Part shown: positions 1 through 8,470 of the stretch, one piece after another
Numbering within the stretch: the first letter of the stretch is position 1
Layout of the letters: every line of letters starts with the position of its first letter
Assembly (NCBI GenBank): GCA_035632395.1
Contig: DASQGX010000149.1
Location: 1 to 26,176 of the forward strand
Length of the DNA: 26,176 bases
Source: REEB95 sp035632395
GTDB lineage: Bacteria; Pseudomonadota; Alphaproteobacteria; ATCC43930; CGMCC-115725
Direction: 5' to 3'
Position numbers and translations under genes: made by a program
Notes under the pieces: model-generated
What the model was told of the DNA's origin: nothing
Databases searched by the model: none
The model's input: the letters and a program-made list of their open reading frames with translations, nothing else

Positions 1-1
1 G

Positions 2-145
2 CAGACGGCGACACCTTATCTACAGCTCTTCCAGCCGGGCTGGGACCGCTTCACCACCGACAGCATGATGGATTCGCTGTCGGTCGATATGGCGGAGGAG
101 GGCGCGCGCAGCCTGTTGCAGCGTCTTAAAGGCGAGGCGGCGTGA
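2..145 (+). CDS. C-terminal fragment of an unidentified protein, possibly a glycosyltransferase
   Basis: The frame is open from the left edge to a TGA at 143-145 and gives 47 residues ending SLLQRLKGEAA. The next gene starts one base after this stop, so the fragment very likely belongs to the same operon as the two glycosyltransferases downstream. The tail, a short loop then a helix of the type MMDSLSVDMAEEGARSLL, resembles the C-terminal helix of GT9/GT-B glycosyltransferases. That resemblance is weak and rests mostly on context. I do not recognise the family with certainty, and the N-terminal part lies outside the window. Confidence 0.6.
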   Translation, partial: QTATPYLQLFQPGWDRFTTDSMMDSLSVDMAEEGARSLLQRLKGEAA

Positions 146-146
146 C

Positions 147-1178
147 ATGGCCGACATCGTGATGGCCGACGACGGCGTCGTCTTCGACGGCCGCACCGGC
201 GCGACGTCGCCGCTCGGCGGCGCCGAAGCGGCGTTCGTCTCGCTCGCCGAGGCGCTGGCGGCGCGCGGTCATCGCGTGCGCGCTTTCACCAACGGCGCCG
301 CGTCTGTCACGCACAACCGCGTCGCCTGGGCGCCGGTCGGCGGTGCCATGCCCGACACTGCGGACCTCTATATCGCCAATCGCGGCAACCTGCTGATCGG
401 CCGCGTGCCTGGTGCGCGTACGCGCGTCTTCTGGGTGCACAATCCCGGCCGCTATTTGAAGAAGTGGCGCTACATCCGTGCGCTGTGGCGCTGGCGGCCG
501 ATCATCGTCGCCATCGGCGACTACGCCGGCGGCACGGTGCCGAGCTGGCTGCCGCAGAACCGCACCGTGGTCATACCTTACGGCCTCGACGAAGCCTTTC
601 GGCATGCGAGCGCGCGGCCGCCGCCGCCGCCGGTGGCGATCTTCACCTCTAATCCGCTGCGCGGTCTCGACTGGCTGCTCGATCTTTGGGTGCAGCGGAT
701 TCATTCGGCGGTGCCGAAGGCCGAGCTGCGCATTCACGCCGGTCCGGCGGTTTACGGCGCTGCCGGCGCGCGCCACGCCGATGCGATGACACGTGTGCTC
801 GATCGCGCCGCTAGCCTGACGGGTCAGGGCGTGCGGCGGCTGCCGCCGCTGCCGCGCGCACAACTGACCGAAGCGTTGCAGCAGGCGCGCGTGATGCTCT
901 ATCGCGGCGACGAAAACGAAACTTATTGCGCCGCTGTCGCCGAGGCGCAGGCGCTCGGCGTGCCGGCGGTGGTGACGCCGCTGGGCTCGATGCCAGAACG
1001 CGTCAAGGATAGCGTCACCGGAATCATCGCGCGCGACGACGCTGCGTTTGCCGCCGCCGCGATCAAACTGCTGACCGCCGATAGCGAATGGCGGCGCATG
1101 CACGGCGCGGCGCTGGCGCAGCAGCGCGGTCTGTCGTGGGACGAAGTCGCCATCCGCTACGAAGGGCTGATGCGATGA
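147..1178 (+). CDS. Glycosyltransferase, GT-B fold, GT4-like
   Basis: Predicted cytoplasmic or membrane-associated glycosyltransferase of 343 residues, probably adding a sugar to a lipid-linked surface polysaccharide. The N-terminal half carries the glycine-rich loop of GT-B enzymes (SPLGGAEAAFVSLAEALAARG, residues about 21-41). The C-terminal half has the E-x7-E motif of retaining GT4 enzymes (E258 and E266 in ENETYCAAVAEAQALGVP), followed by PLGSMPERV and the sugar-nucleotide region. The ATG at 147 lies one base after the previous stop. The 3' end overlaps the next gene by four bases (ATGA, 1175-1178), so translation is probably coupled. Donor and acceptor cannot be read from sequence. Length is normal for the family and no damage is seen. 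Confidence 0.85.
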   Translation: MADIVMADDGVVFDGRTGATSPLGGAEAAFVSLAEALAARGHRVRAFTNGAASVTHNRVAWAPVGGAMPDTADLYIANRGNLLIGRVPGARTRVFWVHNPGRYLKKWRYIRALWRWRPIIVAIGDYAGGTVPSWLPQNRTVVIPYGLDEAFRHASARPPPPPVAIFTSNPLRGLDWLLDLWVQRIHSAVPKAELRIHAGPAVYGAAGARHADAMTRVLDRAASLTGQGVRRLPPLPRAQLTEALQQARVMLYRGDENETYCAAVAEAQALGVPAVVTPLGSMPERVKDSVTGIIARDDAAFAAAAIKLLTADSEWRRMHGAALAQQRGLSWDEVAIRYEGLMR

Positions 1179-2197
1179 CGCGGCTAGTGCAGCTCATGGC
1201 CGGCGCCGAGCACGGCGGCGCCGAGGCGTTCTTCACCCGGCTCGCGATCGCGTTGCAGCGCGCCGGCCAGGAGCAGCGCGTCGCCATCCGCCCGTATCCG
1301 GGGCGCGTCGCGGCATTGCAGGAGGCGGGCATCGCGCCCGTCGTATTGCCCTTCCGCGGCGGCTGGTTCGATTTTGCGACGCGCGACGGCCTGCGCGCGC
1401 TGATCCGAACCTACCAGCCGCGCATCGTGCTGAGTTGGATGAATCGGGCGACGTCGCTTTGCCCGCGCGGCGATTTCGTGCATGTTGCGCGGCTCGGAGG
1501 GTACTACGATTTGGAATATTATCGCGGCTGCGATCATCTGATCGCCAACACGCGCGGCATCGCGGCCTATCTCATGGCGAACGGCTGGAGCGCCGAGCGT
1601 GTCCATTATTTGCCGAATTTCCCGACGGTCGCGGCGGCAGGCGCGCCGGCGCTGACCGAGAAGCGACCGGATGCGCCGCTGGCGCTGGCGCTCGGCCGGC
1701 TTCACCGCAATAAGGGCTTCGACGTGCTGCTCGAGGCGCTGGCACGCGCCGCGGGAATTCATCTGTGGCTTGCCGGTGACGGACCGGAGCGCGCTGCGCT
1801 CGAACGCCGCGCGCGCCAAGCCGGCGTCGAAAGCCGCGTCCGCTTTCTCGGCTGGCGCGACGACGTGCCGGCCTTACTTGCGGCGTGCGACTTCCTTGTT
1901 GTGCCGTCGCGCCACGAGCCGCTCGGCAACACCATCGTCGAGGCCTGGGCCGCCAAAAGGCCAGTCATCGCCAGCGAAACCGCCGGTCCGAAGGAACTGA
2001 TCGTCGCGGACGAGACCGGCCTGCTGGTGCCGCCAGATGACCCGCGAGCTTTGGCGCTCGCGCTCGATCGCATGGCGGAGGACGCGGATCTCCGCCGTAG
2101 CCTCGCCGCCGCCGGCCGCGCGCGTTATGCCGCTGAATTTTCCGAGACGCGCATCGTCGCTGCCTATCGGGCCTTGTTCGCGAAAGTCGCCGCCTGA
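1175..2197 (+). CDS. Glycosyltransferase, GT4 family
   Basis: A 340-residue retaining glycosyltransferase. I chose the ATG at 1175, which overlaps the previous stop (ATGA), rather than an in-frame upstream start at 1088. From 1175 the protein opens with the typical N-terminal strand and loop (MTRLVQLMAGAEHGGAEAFF). Further on come the GT4 donor-domain signature LALGRLHRNKGFDVLLEAL, an AGDGPERAALE segment, and the E-x7-E motif (E248 and E256 in EPLGNTIVEAW). The TGLLVPPDDPRALA stretch is characteristic of GT4 C-terminal domains. The stop shares one base with the next start (TGATG). Paired with the preceding GT4 and the AsnB protein, it fits O-antigen or exopolysaccharide assembly. Substrate is unknown. 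Confidence 0.9.
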   Translation: MTRLVQLMAGAEHGGAEAFFTRLAIALQRAGQEQRVAIRPYPGRVAALQEAGIAPVVLPFRGGWFDFATRDGLRALIRTYQPRIVLSWMNRATSLCPRGDFVHVARLGGYYDLEYYRGCDHLIANTRGIAAYLMANGWSAERVHYLPNFPTVAAAGAPALTEKRPDAPLALALGRLHRNKGFDVLLEALARAAGIHLWLAGDGPERAALERRARQAGVESRVRFLGWRDDVPALLAACDFLVVPSRHEPLGNTIVEAWAAKRPVIASETAGPKELIVADETGLLVPPDDPRALALALDRMAEDADLRRSLAAAGRARYAAEFSETRIVAAYRALFAKVAA

Positions 2198-3981
2198 TGT
2201 GCGGCATTGCCGGCTTCATGACTCTGTCGGGCGAAGCCCCGCCGGCCGCCAGCCTCGCGGCGATGGAAGCCGCGTTGCAGCATCGCGGTCCGGACGGATT
2301 CGGCCATTATCGCGCCGGCGACGTCGGCATGGTGCAGACGCGGCTTGCGATCATCGATCTCGCCACCGGCGACCAGCCACTCTACGAGCCGGCCGGTGCG
2401 GCGCTGGTCGCCAACGGCGAGATCTACAATTACATCGAGCTCAAGCAGGATCTGCCGCCGGCGGTGTTCGCCACCGCGTCCGATTGCGAAGTGCCGCTGC
2501 ATCTCTATCGCCGCTACGGTATGGATTTCACCCGCCACCTGCGCGGCATGTACGCCATCGCGCTGCACGATCCCGGCGCCGGCCGGCTGATCCTGGCGCG
2601 CGATCCGTTCGGCATTAAGCCGCTCTATTACGTCGAGACGCCGCTCGGCCTGGCGTTTGCGTCCGAGCCGCAAGCGCTGATCCGCGGCGGCTTCGCGCCG
2701 ATGCGCGATGGCGCGCCGGTGCTCAATCTGGCAGCGCGCAACGAGTTGCTCGAGATCCAGTTCACCACCGGTCGCGAGACGATGTTCCAGGGTGTGCATC
2801 GCGTCCTGCCCGGCGAGACCGTGGTCGTGGCGCGCGGCCGCATCGTCGAGCGCCGCCGCATCGAGGCGCTGCCCGCGGGTGGCGTGCGCTGGCAGGACGA
2901 AGCCGGCGCGCTCGCCGATTTCGATCGCGCCTTTGCCGACAGCGTCATGATCCATCAGCGCGCCGACGTGCCCTACGGCATGTTCCTGTCCGGTGGCATT
3001 GATTCGACGGCGGTGCTGGCGATGATGGCGCGGCTCAACGAGCGTCCGGTACAGGCCTTCACCATCGGCTTCTCGAATACCGAGGCGGCGGACGAACGCG
3101 CCGCGGCGCGCGCCGTCGCCCGTGCGCTCGGCGCCGAGCATGTCGAGGTTGAATTCCGCGAAGGCGATTTCTGGCAGTCGCTGCCGGCAATCGCGCGCGC
3201 GCTCGACGATCCCGCCGCCGATTACGCCGTGTTGCCGACCTACAAGCTGGCCGAGACGGCGCGCGGTGCCGGCCTCAAGGTGATCCTGTCGGGCGAGGGC
3301 GGCGATGAGCTATTCGCCGGTTATGGCCGCTATCGCTCGGTGATGCGGCCGTGGTGGCTCGGCGGCAAATTGCTGCGCGGCCGCGGCAATCTCGACGGCC
3401 TGGGCGTGCTCCGCGCCGAGCTCGCCGGCTGGCGCGACGGCGTGCAGGCGGCCGAGCTGGCGGAAGCGACGCGCGGCCGTTCACGCCTGCAAGCGGCGCA
3501 GGCGACTGATTGCGCCGACTGGCTGCCGAACGATCTGCTGACCAAGCTCGACCGCTGCTTGATGGCGCACGGCGTGGAAGGCCGCACGCCGTTCCTCGAT
3601 CCCGCCGTGGCGCAAGTCGCGTTCCGCCTGCCGGACGATCTCAAGATCCGCAAACGGCTCGGCAAGTGGCTGTTGCGTCGCTGGGTCGAAAGCAAGGTGC
3701 CGGCGGCGCAGGCGATGGCGAAGAAGCGCGGCTTCACCGTGCCGGTCGGCGAATGGATCGCGCGCCGCGGCGCGCAACTCGGTCCGCTGGTGGCGGCCCA
3801 GCCGGGCATCGCCGAGCTCTGCGAACCCGGCCCGGTCGCAAACCTGTTCCGCGAGGCCGGCAGGAAGCGCGCCGGCTTCGCTGCCTGGACGCTGCTCTTC
3901 TACGCGCTCTGGCACCGCCAGCACATCGAGCGCCGCGCCAGCAACGGCGACGTCTTCACCATCCTCGGCGCCAGCGCCTAA
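2197..3981 (+). CDS. asnB: Asparagine synthase (glutamine-hydrolysing), AsnB type
   Basis: Class II glutamine amidotransferase fused to an ATP-dependent synthetase, 594 residues, normal for AsnB. It starts MCGIAGF, which after Met removal exposes the Cys nucleophile of the N-terminal glutaminase domain (about residues 2-200). The synthetase domain carries the PP-loop SGGIDS (265-270) and the conserved SGEGGDE (365-371). AsnB makes asparagine from aspartate, glutamine and ATP. Paralogues inside polysaccharide clusters may instead amidate sugar carboxyls. Its one-base overlap with a glycosyltransferase gene (TGATG) makes the second role quite possible here. No damage is seen. Which substrate it uses is inference from context. 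Confidence 0.93.
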   Translation: MCGIAGFMTLSGEAPPAASLAAMEAALQHRGPDGFGHYRAGDVGMVQTRLAIIDLATGDQPLYEPAGAALVANGEIYNYIELKQDLPPAVFATASDCEVPLHLYRRYGMDFTRHLRGMYAIALHDPGAGRLILARDPFGIKPLYYVETPLGLAFASEPQALIRGGFAPMRDGAPVLNLAARNELLEIQFTTGRETMFQGVHRVLPGETVVVARGRIVERRRIEALPAGGVRWQDEAGALADFDRAFADSVMIHQRADVPYGMFLSGGIDSTAVLAMMARLNERPVQAFTIGFSNTEAADERAAARAVARALGAEHVEVEFREGDFWQSLPAIARALDDPAADYAVLPTYKLAETARGAGLKVILSGEGGDELFAGYGRYRSVMRPWWLGGKLLRGRGNLDGLGVLRAELAGWRDGVQAAELAEATRGRSRLQAAQATDCADWLPNDLLTKLDRCLMAHGVEGRTPFLDPAVAQVAFRLPDDLKIRKRLGKWLLRRWVESKVPAAQAMAKKRGFTVPVGEWIARRGAQLGPLVAAQPGIAELCEPGPVANLFREAGRKRAGFAAWTLLFYALWHRQHIERRASNGDVFTILGASA

Positions 3982-3986
3982 ATCCA

Positions 3987-4059
3987 TTCACCACGGAGAC
4001 ACAAAGAACACGGATGGGTGATTCCCATTTCTCCGTGTCCTCCGTGTCTCCGTGGTGAA
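3987..4059. repeat. Imperfect palindromic interspersed repeat
   Basis: Two 28-base arms (3987-4014 and 4032-4059) are inverted complements with three mismatches. The 17-base centre, together with the last base of the left arm, forms a small perfect hairpin (ATGGG/CCCAT around TGATT, 4014-4028). The arms consist of CCACGGAGACAC and GGACACGGAG-like units, a composition known from dispersed intergenic repeats in many bacterial genomes. The element fills most of the 155-base gap between asnB and the VOC gene. It could act as a transcript end for the polysaccharide operon, although it has no T-tract. Apparent open frames across it are artefacts of the repeat. Confidence 0.75.
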
Positions 4060-4136
4060 ACTCTGGGCGTTTCCGTTCGCGGCCGATCTGCGCTAGGCTT
4101 TTCAATAAGACGAAGCCAGCAAGGGGAGGGGTCGCC

Positions 4137-5084
4137 ATGCCGGTCGTCAAAGCTGCCGATTTCCTGTGGGGACGGCTGCGTTCGCCCGATCTCGGCGTTG
4201 CCGAGGAATTCCTCACCGATTTCGGCTTCGTCCGCGTCGCGCGCACAAAGGACAAGCTGTTCATGCGCGGCACCGATCCGGTGCACCACATCCACGTCAC
4301 CGAGCTCGGCCCGTCGAAATTCTTGGGCTTCGCCTACGCCGTGGCGAGCGAGGACGATCTGAAGCGCGCCGCCAAGGCGCCCGGCGCCTCGGCCATCGAG
4401 ACCATCGACGAGCCTGGCGGTGGCCGGCGCGTGCGCCTGACCGATCCAAACGGATATCAGATCGAGCTGATCCATGGCCTCGAAAAGGCCGCCAAGCTCC
4501 CGGTGCGCGACAACGTGATGAACTGGGGCGAGGCCAAGCTGCGCCGCGCCGGTTCGCTTTGCCGCGTGCCGCGCGGCCCGTCGCAGGTGAAGCGCATTGG
4601 CCACGGCGTGCTGATGTCGACCGATATCGGCAAGACGCTTGCCTGGTATCGCGAGACGTTAGGATTGCTGTGCTCGGACGATGTCTATGCCGGCGACAAG
4701 GCGAACGTCATCGGCTCGTTCAACCGGCTCGACCGCGGCGACGACTACGTCGACCATCACGTCTTCTTCTGTATCGCCGGACCGAAGACTGGCCTCAACC
4801 ATCTGTCTTTCGAAGTCCGCGACGTCGACGACGTCATGCTCGGCCACGAGCACATGAAATCGAAGGGCAAGTACAAGCACGTCTGGGGCATCGGCAGGCA
4901 CGTTCTCGGCTCTCAGATCTACGACTATTGGGAGGATCCTTGGGGCCGCGTGCACGAGCACTGGACCGACACCGACGTGCTCAACGCGCGGTCGCCAGCG
5001 AACCAGATCTCGGCGGAGGACGGCCTGATCTCGCAATGGGGCAACGCGGTGCCGCAGGCCTTCATCGAGCACGCGATTCCGTAA
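4137..5084 (+). CDS. VOC-superfamily extradiol ring-cleavage dioxygenase-like protein
   Basis: 315 residues with two vicinal-oxygen-chelate modules (about 10-115 and 152-280), the layout of type I extradiol dioxygenases that cleave catechols using Fe(II). The metal-ligand triad is visible: H156 (GHGVL), H222 (NHLSFEV) and E274 (VHEHW). The supporting residues H208 (DHHVF), H255 and Y262/Y264 (IYDYWEDPWG) are also in place, so the enzyme is probably active. It has its own strong ribosome-binding site (AAGGGGAGGG, 4121-4130). It is convergent with pyrC, with only 9 bases between stops. The nearby thiolase and acyl-CoA reductase may belong to the same catabolic scheme, but the ring substrate cannot be told from sequence. 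Confidence 0.85.
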   Translation: MPVVKAADFLWGRLRSPDLGVAEEFLTDFGFVRVARTKDKLFMRGTDPVHHIHVTELGPSKFLGFAYAVASEDDLKRAAKAPGASAIETIDEPGGGRRVRLTDPNGYQIELIHGLEKAAKLPVRDNVMNWGEAKLRRAGSLCRVPRGPSQVKRIGHGVLMSTDIGKTLAWYRETLGLLCSDDVYAGDKANVIGSFNRLDRGDDYVDHHVFFCIAGPKTGLNHLSFEVRDVDDVMLGHEHMKSKGKYKHVWGIGRHVLGSQIYDYWEDPWGRVHEHWTDTDVLNARSPANQISAEDGLISQWGNAVPQAFIEHAIP

Positions 5085-5093
5085 ACGCTGCCG

Positions 5094-6134
5094 CTATGCC
5101 TTCAGCTTCCAGCCGAGTTCCTCGCCCGCCAGAAACGGCTTCACCGCGGCGCTACCCGCTTTCACCTTCGCGGGCACTTTCCATTTCTCGCGGCGCAGGG
5201 TCATGCGCGTCTCGTTCGGCGAAAGGCCATAGAAGCGCGGGCCGTTGAGCGAGGCGAAGGCTTCGAGCTTGTCGAGCGCGCTTTCTTCGTCGAACACGCG
5301 CCCATAGGTTTCGAGCGCGGCGGGCGCGCAGAAGATGCCGGCGCAGCCACAATCCTTCTCCTTGTCGGCGATCGGATGCGGCGCGCTGTCGGTGCCGAGG
5401 AAAAATTTCGGATCGCCCGATGTCGCGGCGCGGCGCAGCGCCAATCGGTGTGCCTCGCGTTTCGCCACCGGCAGGCAATACATGTGCGGCCTCAAGCCGC
5501 CCTGGAACAGCGCATTGCGGCTGATGACCAGATGATGCGGCGTGATCGTCGCGGCGAGGTTGGGCCCCTGCGCGCGCACGAAGTCGATCGCGTTTTGCGT
5601 TGTCGCGTGCTCGAACACGATCTTGAGCTCCGGCAGCCGCCGTGTCAGCGGCGCCAGGATGCGCTCGATGAACACCGCCTCGCGGTCGAACACATCCACC
5701 GCCGGATCAGTGACTTCGCCGTGCACTAAAAGCGGCATGCCGATCCGCGCCATGCGCTCGAGCACCTTCTCGATGCACGCGATGTCGGTGAGGCCGCGCG
5801 CCGAGTTGGTCGTCGCGTTCGCGGGATATAGCTTCGCTGCGACCCATACGCCGCCTTTGAATCCGCGCTCGATCTCGTCCGGCGCCGTCGCGTCGGTGAG
5901 ATAGGCGGTCATCAGCGGCGTGAACTTGGTGCCCCTGGGCAGCGCCTTGAGGATGCGTTTCCGGTATGCCTCGGCGGCGGAAACGCCGGTCACCGGCGGC
6001 ACCAGATTGGGCATGACGATGGCGCGGCCGAAGACGCGCGCGGTAAACGGTAGCACCGCCTTCATCATCGCGCCGTCGCGCAGATGCAGATGCCAGTCGT
6101 CCGGACGCCGCAGCGTCAGGCTATCGCGTGCCAT
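5094..6134 (-). CDS. pyrC: Dihydroorotase, class II
   Basis: Zinc amidohydrolase for the third step of de novo pyrimidine synthesis, interconverting carbamoyl-aspartate and dihydroorotate in the cytoplasm. The 346-residue length and motif spacing match the E. coli class II enzyme almost one for one. Visible features are HLHLRD (H15 and H17), the lysine expected to be carbamylated (K101 in AAKLYPANATTNS), H138 (LVHGE), H176 (FEHATT) and the catalytic Asp D249 (GTDSAPH). The start at 6134 gives the canonical N-terminus. It is divergent from the thiolase gene with 59 bases between starts, so their promoters must share that space. It is a housekeeping gene with no sign of damage. Confidence 0.97.
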   Translation of the reverse strand: MARDSLTLRRPDDWHLHLRDGAMMKAVLPFTARVFGRAIVMPNLVPPVTGVSAAEAYRKRILKALPRGTKFTPLMTAYLTDATAPDEIERGFKGGVWVAAKLYPANATTNSARGLTDIACIEKVLERMARIGMPLLVHGEVTDPAVDVFDREAVFIERILAPLTRRLPELKIVFEHATTQNAIDFVRAQGPNLAATITPHHLVISRNALFQGGLRPHMYCLPVAKREAHRLALRRAATSGDPKFFLGTDSAPHPIADKEKDCGCAGIFCAPAALETYGRVFDEESALDKLEAFASLNGPRFYGLSPNETRMTLRREKWKVPAKVKAGSAAVKPFLAGEELGWKLKA

Positions 6135-6193
6135 GTGCTTGTTCCCCGCTCGCGCCGTCAGTATATCCTAAGGAAGCAAGCCAAGGAGAAGCC

Positions 6194-7360
6194 ATGACCG
6201 CCGCCATCATCGGCTGGGCCCATTCGCGCTTCGGCAAGCTCGAAGGCGAGGACATCGAAAGCCTGATTGTCAAAACCTCGGCCGACGCGATCAAGGACGC
6301 CGGCCTGGCGCCGTCCGACATCGACGAGATCTTCATCGGCACCTTCAACGGCGGCTTCGTGCGCCAGGAATTCCCCTCGTCGCTGACCTTGCAGATCGAC
6401 CCGAGCTTACGTTTCAAGCCGGCGACGCGTGTCGAGAATGCGTGCGCAACGGGCAGCGCGGCGATCCATCAGGGCCTTAACGCCATCGCCGCCAAGCGCG
6501 CACGCCGCGTTCTGATCATCGGCGTCGAGAAGATGAGCGAGATCACCGGCCTGCAGGTCGGCGACATCCTGATCCGTGCGGCCTATCTCAAGGAGGAAGG
6601 CGAGATCGAAGGCGGCTTTGCCGGCGTCTTCGGTCGCATCGCGCAGATGTATTTCCAGCGCTACGGCGACAAGTCCGACGCGCTCGCCAGGATCGCCGCC
6701 AAGAACCACAAGAACGGTGCCGCCAATCCGCTGGCCCAGATCCGAAAGGATCTGGGTTACGATTTCTGCCGCACCGTGTCGGACAAGAATCCCATCGTCG
6801 CCGGTCCGCTGCGACGCACCGATTGCTCGCTGGTTTCGGACGGCGCCGCTGCACTCGTGCTGACCGATATCGACACCGCGCTCGCCTCGAAGAAAGCCGT
6901 CGTGTTCCGGGCCGCCGAGCACGTCAACGATTTCCTGCCGATGTCGAAGCGCGACATCACCGCGTACGAGGGCGCCGCGGTCGCCTGGCAGCGCGCCTTC
7001 GACCATGCCGGCGTGACGCTCGACGACCTCTCGTGCGCCGAAGTGCATGACTGCTTCACCATCGCCGAACTTTTGATCTACGAGGCGATGGGCATGGCGA
7101 AGAAAGGCGAGGGCGAGCGCGTCGTCGAAGCGGGCACTGCCGAGAAGACCGGCAAGCTGCCGATCAATGCCTCGGGCGGGCTCAAGGCCAAGGGTCATCC
7201 AATCGGCGCCACTGGCGTATCAATGCACGTCCTCCAAAGCATGCAGCTCACCGGCACGGCGGGCGATATCCAGCTGCCGAACGTGAAGCTCGCCGGCATC
7301 TTCAACATGGGCGGCGCTGCCGTCGCCAACTACGTCAGCATCCTCGAACGCCTGCGATGA
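6194..7360 (+). CDS. Thiolase family protein, SCP2-thiolase type
   Basis: 388-residue thiolase fold enzyme, probably an acyl-CoA acyltransferase in fatty-acid, steroid or aromatic-acid degradation. The ATG at 6194 has AAGGAG five bases upstream; an in-frame ATG at 6128 lies inside pyrC and is unlikely. The nucleophile is C84 (ENACATGSA). The HDCF motif (H285-D286-C287-F288) and GHPIGATG (H335) place it in the SCP2-thiolase group. In that group the cysteine of HDCF stands in for the usual C-terminal CxG cysteine, and here that C-terminal site reads NMGGAAV with no Cys. The stop overlaps the next start (ATGA, 7357-7360), so the reductase is co-translated. The exact substrate is unknown. Confidence 0.88.
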   Translation: MTAAIIGWAHSRFGKLEGEDIESLIVKTSADAIKDAGLAPSDIDEIFIGTFNGGFVRQEFPSSLTLQIDPSLRFKPATRVENACATGSAAIHQGLNAIAAKRARRVLIIGVEKMSEITGLQVGDILIRAAYLKEEGEIEGGFAGVFGRIAQMYFQRYGDKSDALARIAAKNHKNGAANPLAQIRKDLGYDFCRTVSDKNPIVAGPLRRTDCSLVSDGAAALVLTDIDTALASKKAVVFRAAEHVNDFLPMSKRDITAYEGAAVAWQRAFDHAGVTLDDLSCAEVHDCFTIAELLIYEAMGMAKKGEGERVVEAGTAEKTGKLPINASGGLKAKGHPIGATGVSMHVLQSMQLTGTAGDIQLPNVKLAGIFNMGGAAVANYVSILERLR

Positions 7361-8349
7361 GCAATTTCACCGCGTTGCTGCTGGAGGAGAGCGCCGGCAA
7401 GGTGTTGGCGCGTGTCGCCTCGCTGCCCGAGAGCGATCTGCCGCCGGGCGAAGTTACCGTCGCGGTCGACTATTCGACGCTCAACTACAAGGACGGCATG
7501 ATCCTGCGAGGGATCGGCAAGCTGGTGCGCAAATATCCACACGTGCCCGGCGTCGATTTTGCCGGCACGGTCGAAAGCTCGACCTCGCCGGAGTGGAAGC
7601 CCGGCGACAAGGTCGTGCTCACCGGCTGGCGCGTCGGCGAAAACAGTTGGGGCGGCTACGCCCAGAAGGCGCGCGTCAAAGCGAGCCAGCTCGTGGGCCT
7701 GCCGGCCGGCCTTAGCACCAAACAGGCAATGGCGATCGGCACCGCCGGCTTCACCGCGATGCTGGCGGTGATGGCGCTCGAGGACAACGGCCTGAAGCCG
7801 GGCGCAGGCGAAGTGCTGGTAACCGGCGCCGCCGGCGGACTCGGCAGCGTCGCGGTCGCGATCCTCGCCAAGCTCGGCCATCAGATTGCCGCCTCCACTG
7901 GGCGGCCGGCGACGCACGACTATCTCAAATCGCTCGGCGCGAGCGTGCTGATCGACCGCGCCGAACTCGCCAAGCCACCGGCGCGCTCGCTCGACAGCGA
8001 GCGTTGGGCCGGCGCCATCGACAGCGTCGGCAGCACGACGCTGGCGACGGTGCTGACCCAGCTCAAATACCGCGCCGCCGCGGCGTCGTGCGGCCTCGCC
8101 GGCGGCAGCGATTTGCCGGCGACGGTCATTCCGTTTCTGCTGCGTGGCGTCCGCCTGATCGGTATCGATTCGGTGATGTGTCCGTTGCCACAGCGCCAGG
8201 CCGCCTGGGCGCGGCTGGCGCGCGACCTGCCGCTCGCCAAGCTCGACGCCATGACGGAAACCGTGCGGCTCGGCGATCTACCGAGCCTTGCGGCGACAAT
8301 TCTTAAAGGTGGCGTGCGTGGCCGCCTGGTCGTGGATGTCCGCGCCTAG
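7357..8349 (+). CDS. acuI: Acrylyl-CoA reductase-like oxidoreductase (YhdH/AcuI family)
   Basis: Zinc-free medium-chain reductase of 330 residues that probably reduces acrylyl-CoA or a related 2-enoyl-CoA with NADPH. The N-terminal GroES-like domain shows the family signature YSTLNYKDGMILRGIGKLVR and HVPGVDFAGTVE. The Rossmann domain has VTGAAGGLGSVAVAILAKLG, then ASTGRPATHDYLKSLGA, where AcuI/YhdH proteins bind the NADPH phosphate. The C-terminus (RLVVDV) is typical. It is translationally coupled to the thiolase by an ATGA overlap, so the two probably work on one CoA-thioester route, such as propionate or acrylate handling. About 120 bases follow before the next gene, including a 7-bp hairpin at 8363-8380 with no T-tract. 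Confidence 0.88.
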   Translation: MSNFTALLLEESAGKVLARVASLPESDLPPGEVTVAVDYSTLNYKDGMILRGIGKLVRKYPHVPGVDFAGTVESSTSPEWKPGDKVVLTGWRVGENSWGGYAQKARVKASQLVGLPAGLSTKQAMAIGTAGFTAMLAVMALEDNGLKPGAGEVLVTGAAGGLGSVAVAILAKLGHQIAASTGRPATHDYLKSLGASVLIDRAELAKPPARSLDSERWAGAIDSVGSTTLATVLTQLKYRAAAASCGLAGGSDLPATVIPFLLRGVRLIGIDSVMCPLPQRQAAWARLARDLPLAKLDAMTETVRLGDLPSLAATILKGGVRGRLVVDVRA

Positions 8350-8470
8350 AAATTAAAAATTCTCCATCTATTCAGATGGATATGGACATTTCCTAAGCTT
8401 TAACCTAATTTTCACCGCCAAGTGCTTGAACACCCCTATGGGAATCGCCGCTTAGCGAAGGGATTCGGCC

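Noticed and set aside
126..1103. Minus-strand frame opposite the first glycosyltransferase
   Set aside because: It is rich in Arg, His and Gly, lacks family motifs, and lies opposite a gene with an intact E-x7-E motif.
2164..3141. Long minus-strand frame opposite asnB
   Set aside because: It overlaps a certain gene completely and shows only low-complexity shadow composition.
3956..4300. Open frames crossing the asnB-VOC gap with HGGHGE or SVSSVSPW-like runs
   Set aside because: These are translations of the palindromic DNA repeat at 3987-4059, not proteins.
8400..8414. CtrA-like site TTAA-N7-TTCA upstream of the amidase
   Set aside because: One half deviates from TTAA-N7-TTAA and such matches are common in AT-rich gaps. 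It is not strong enough to call.
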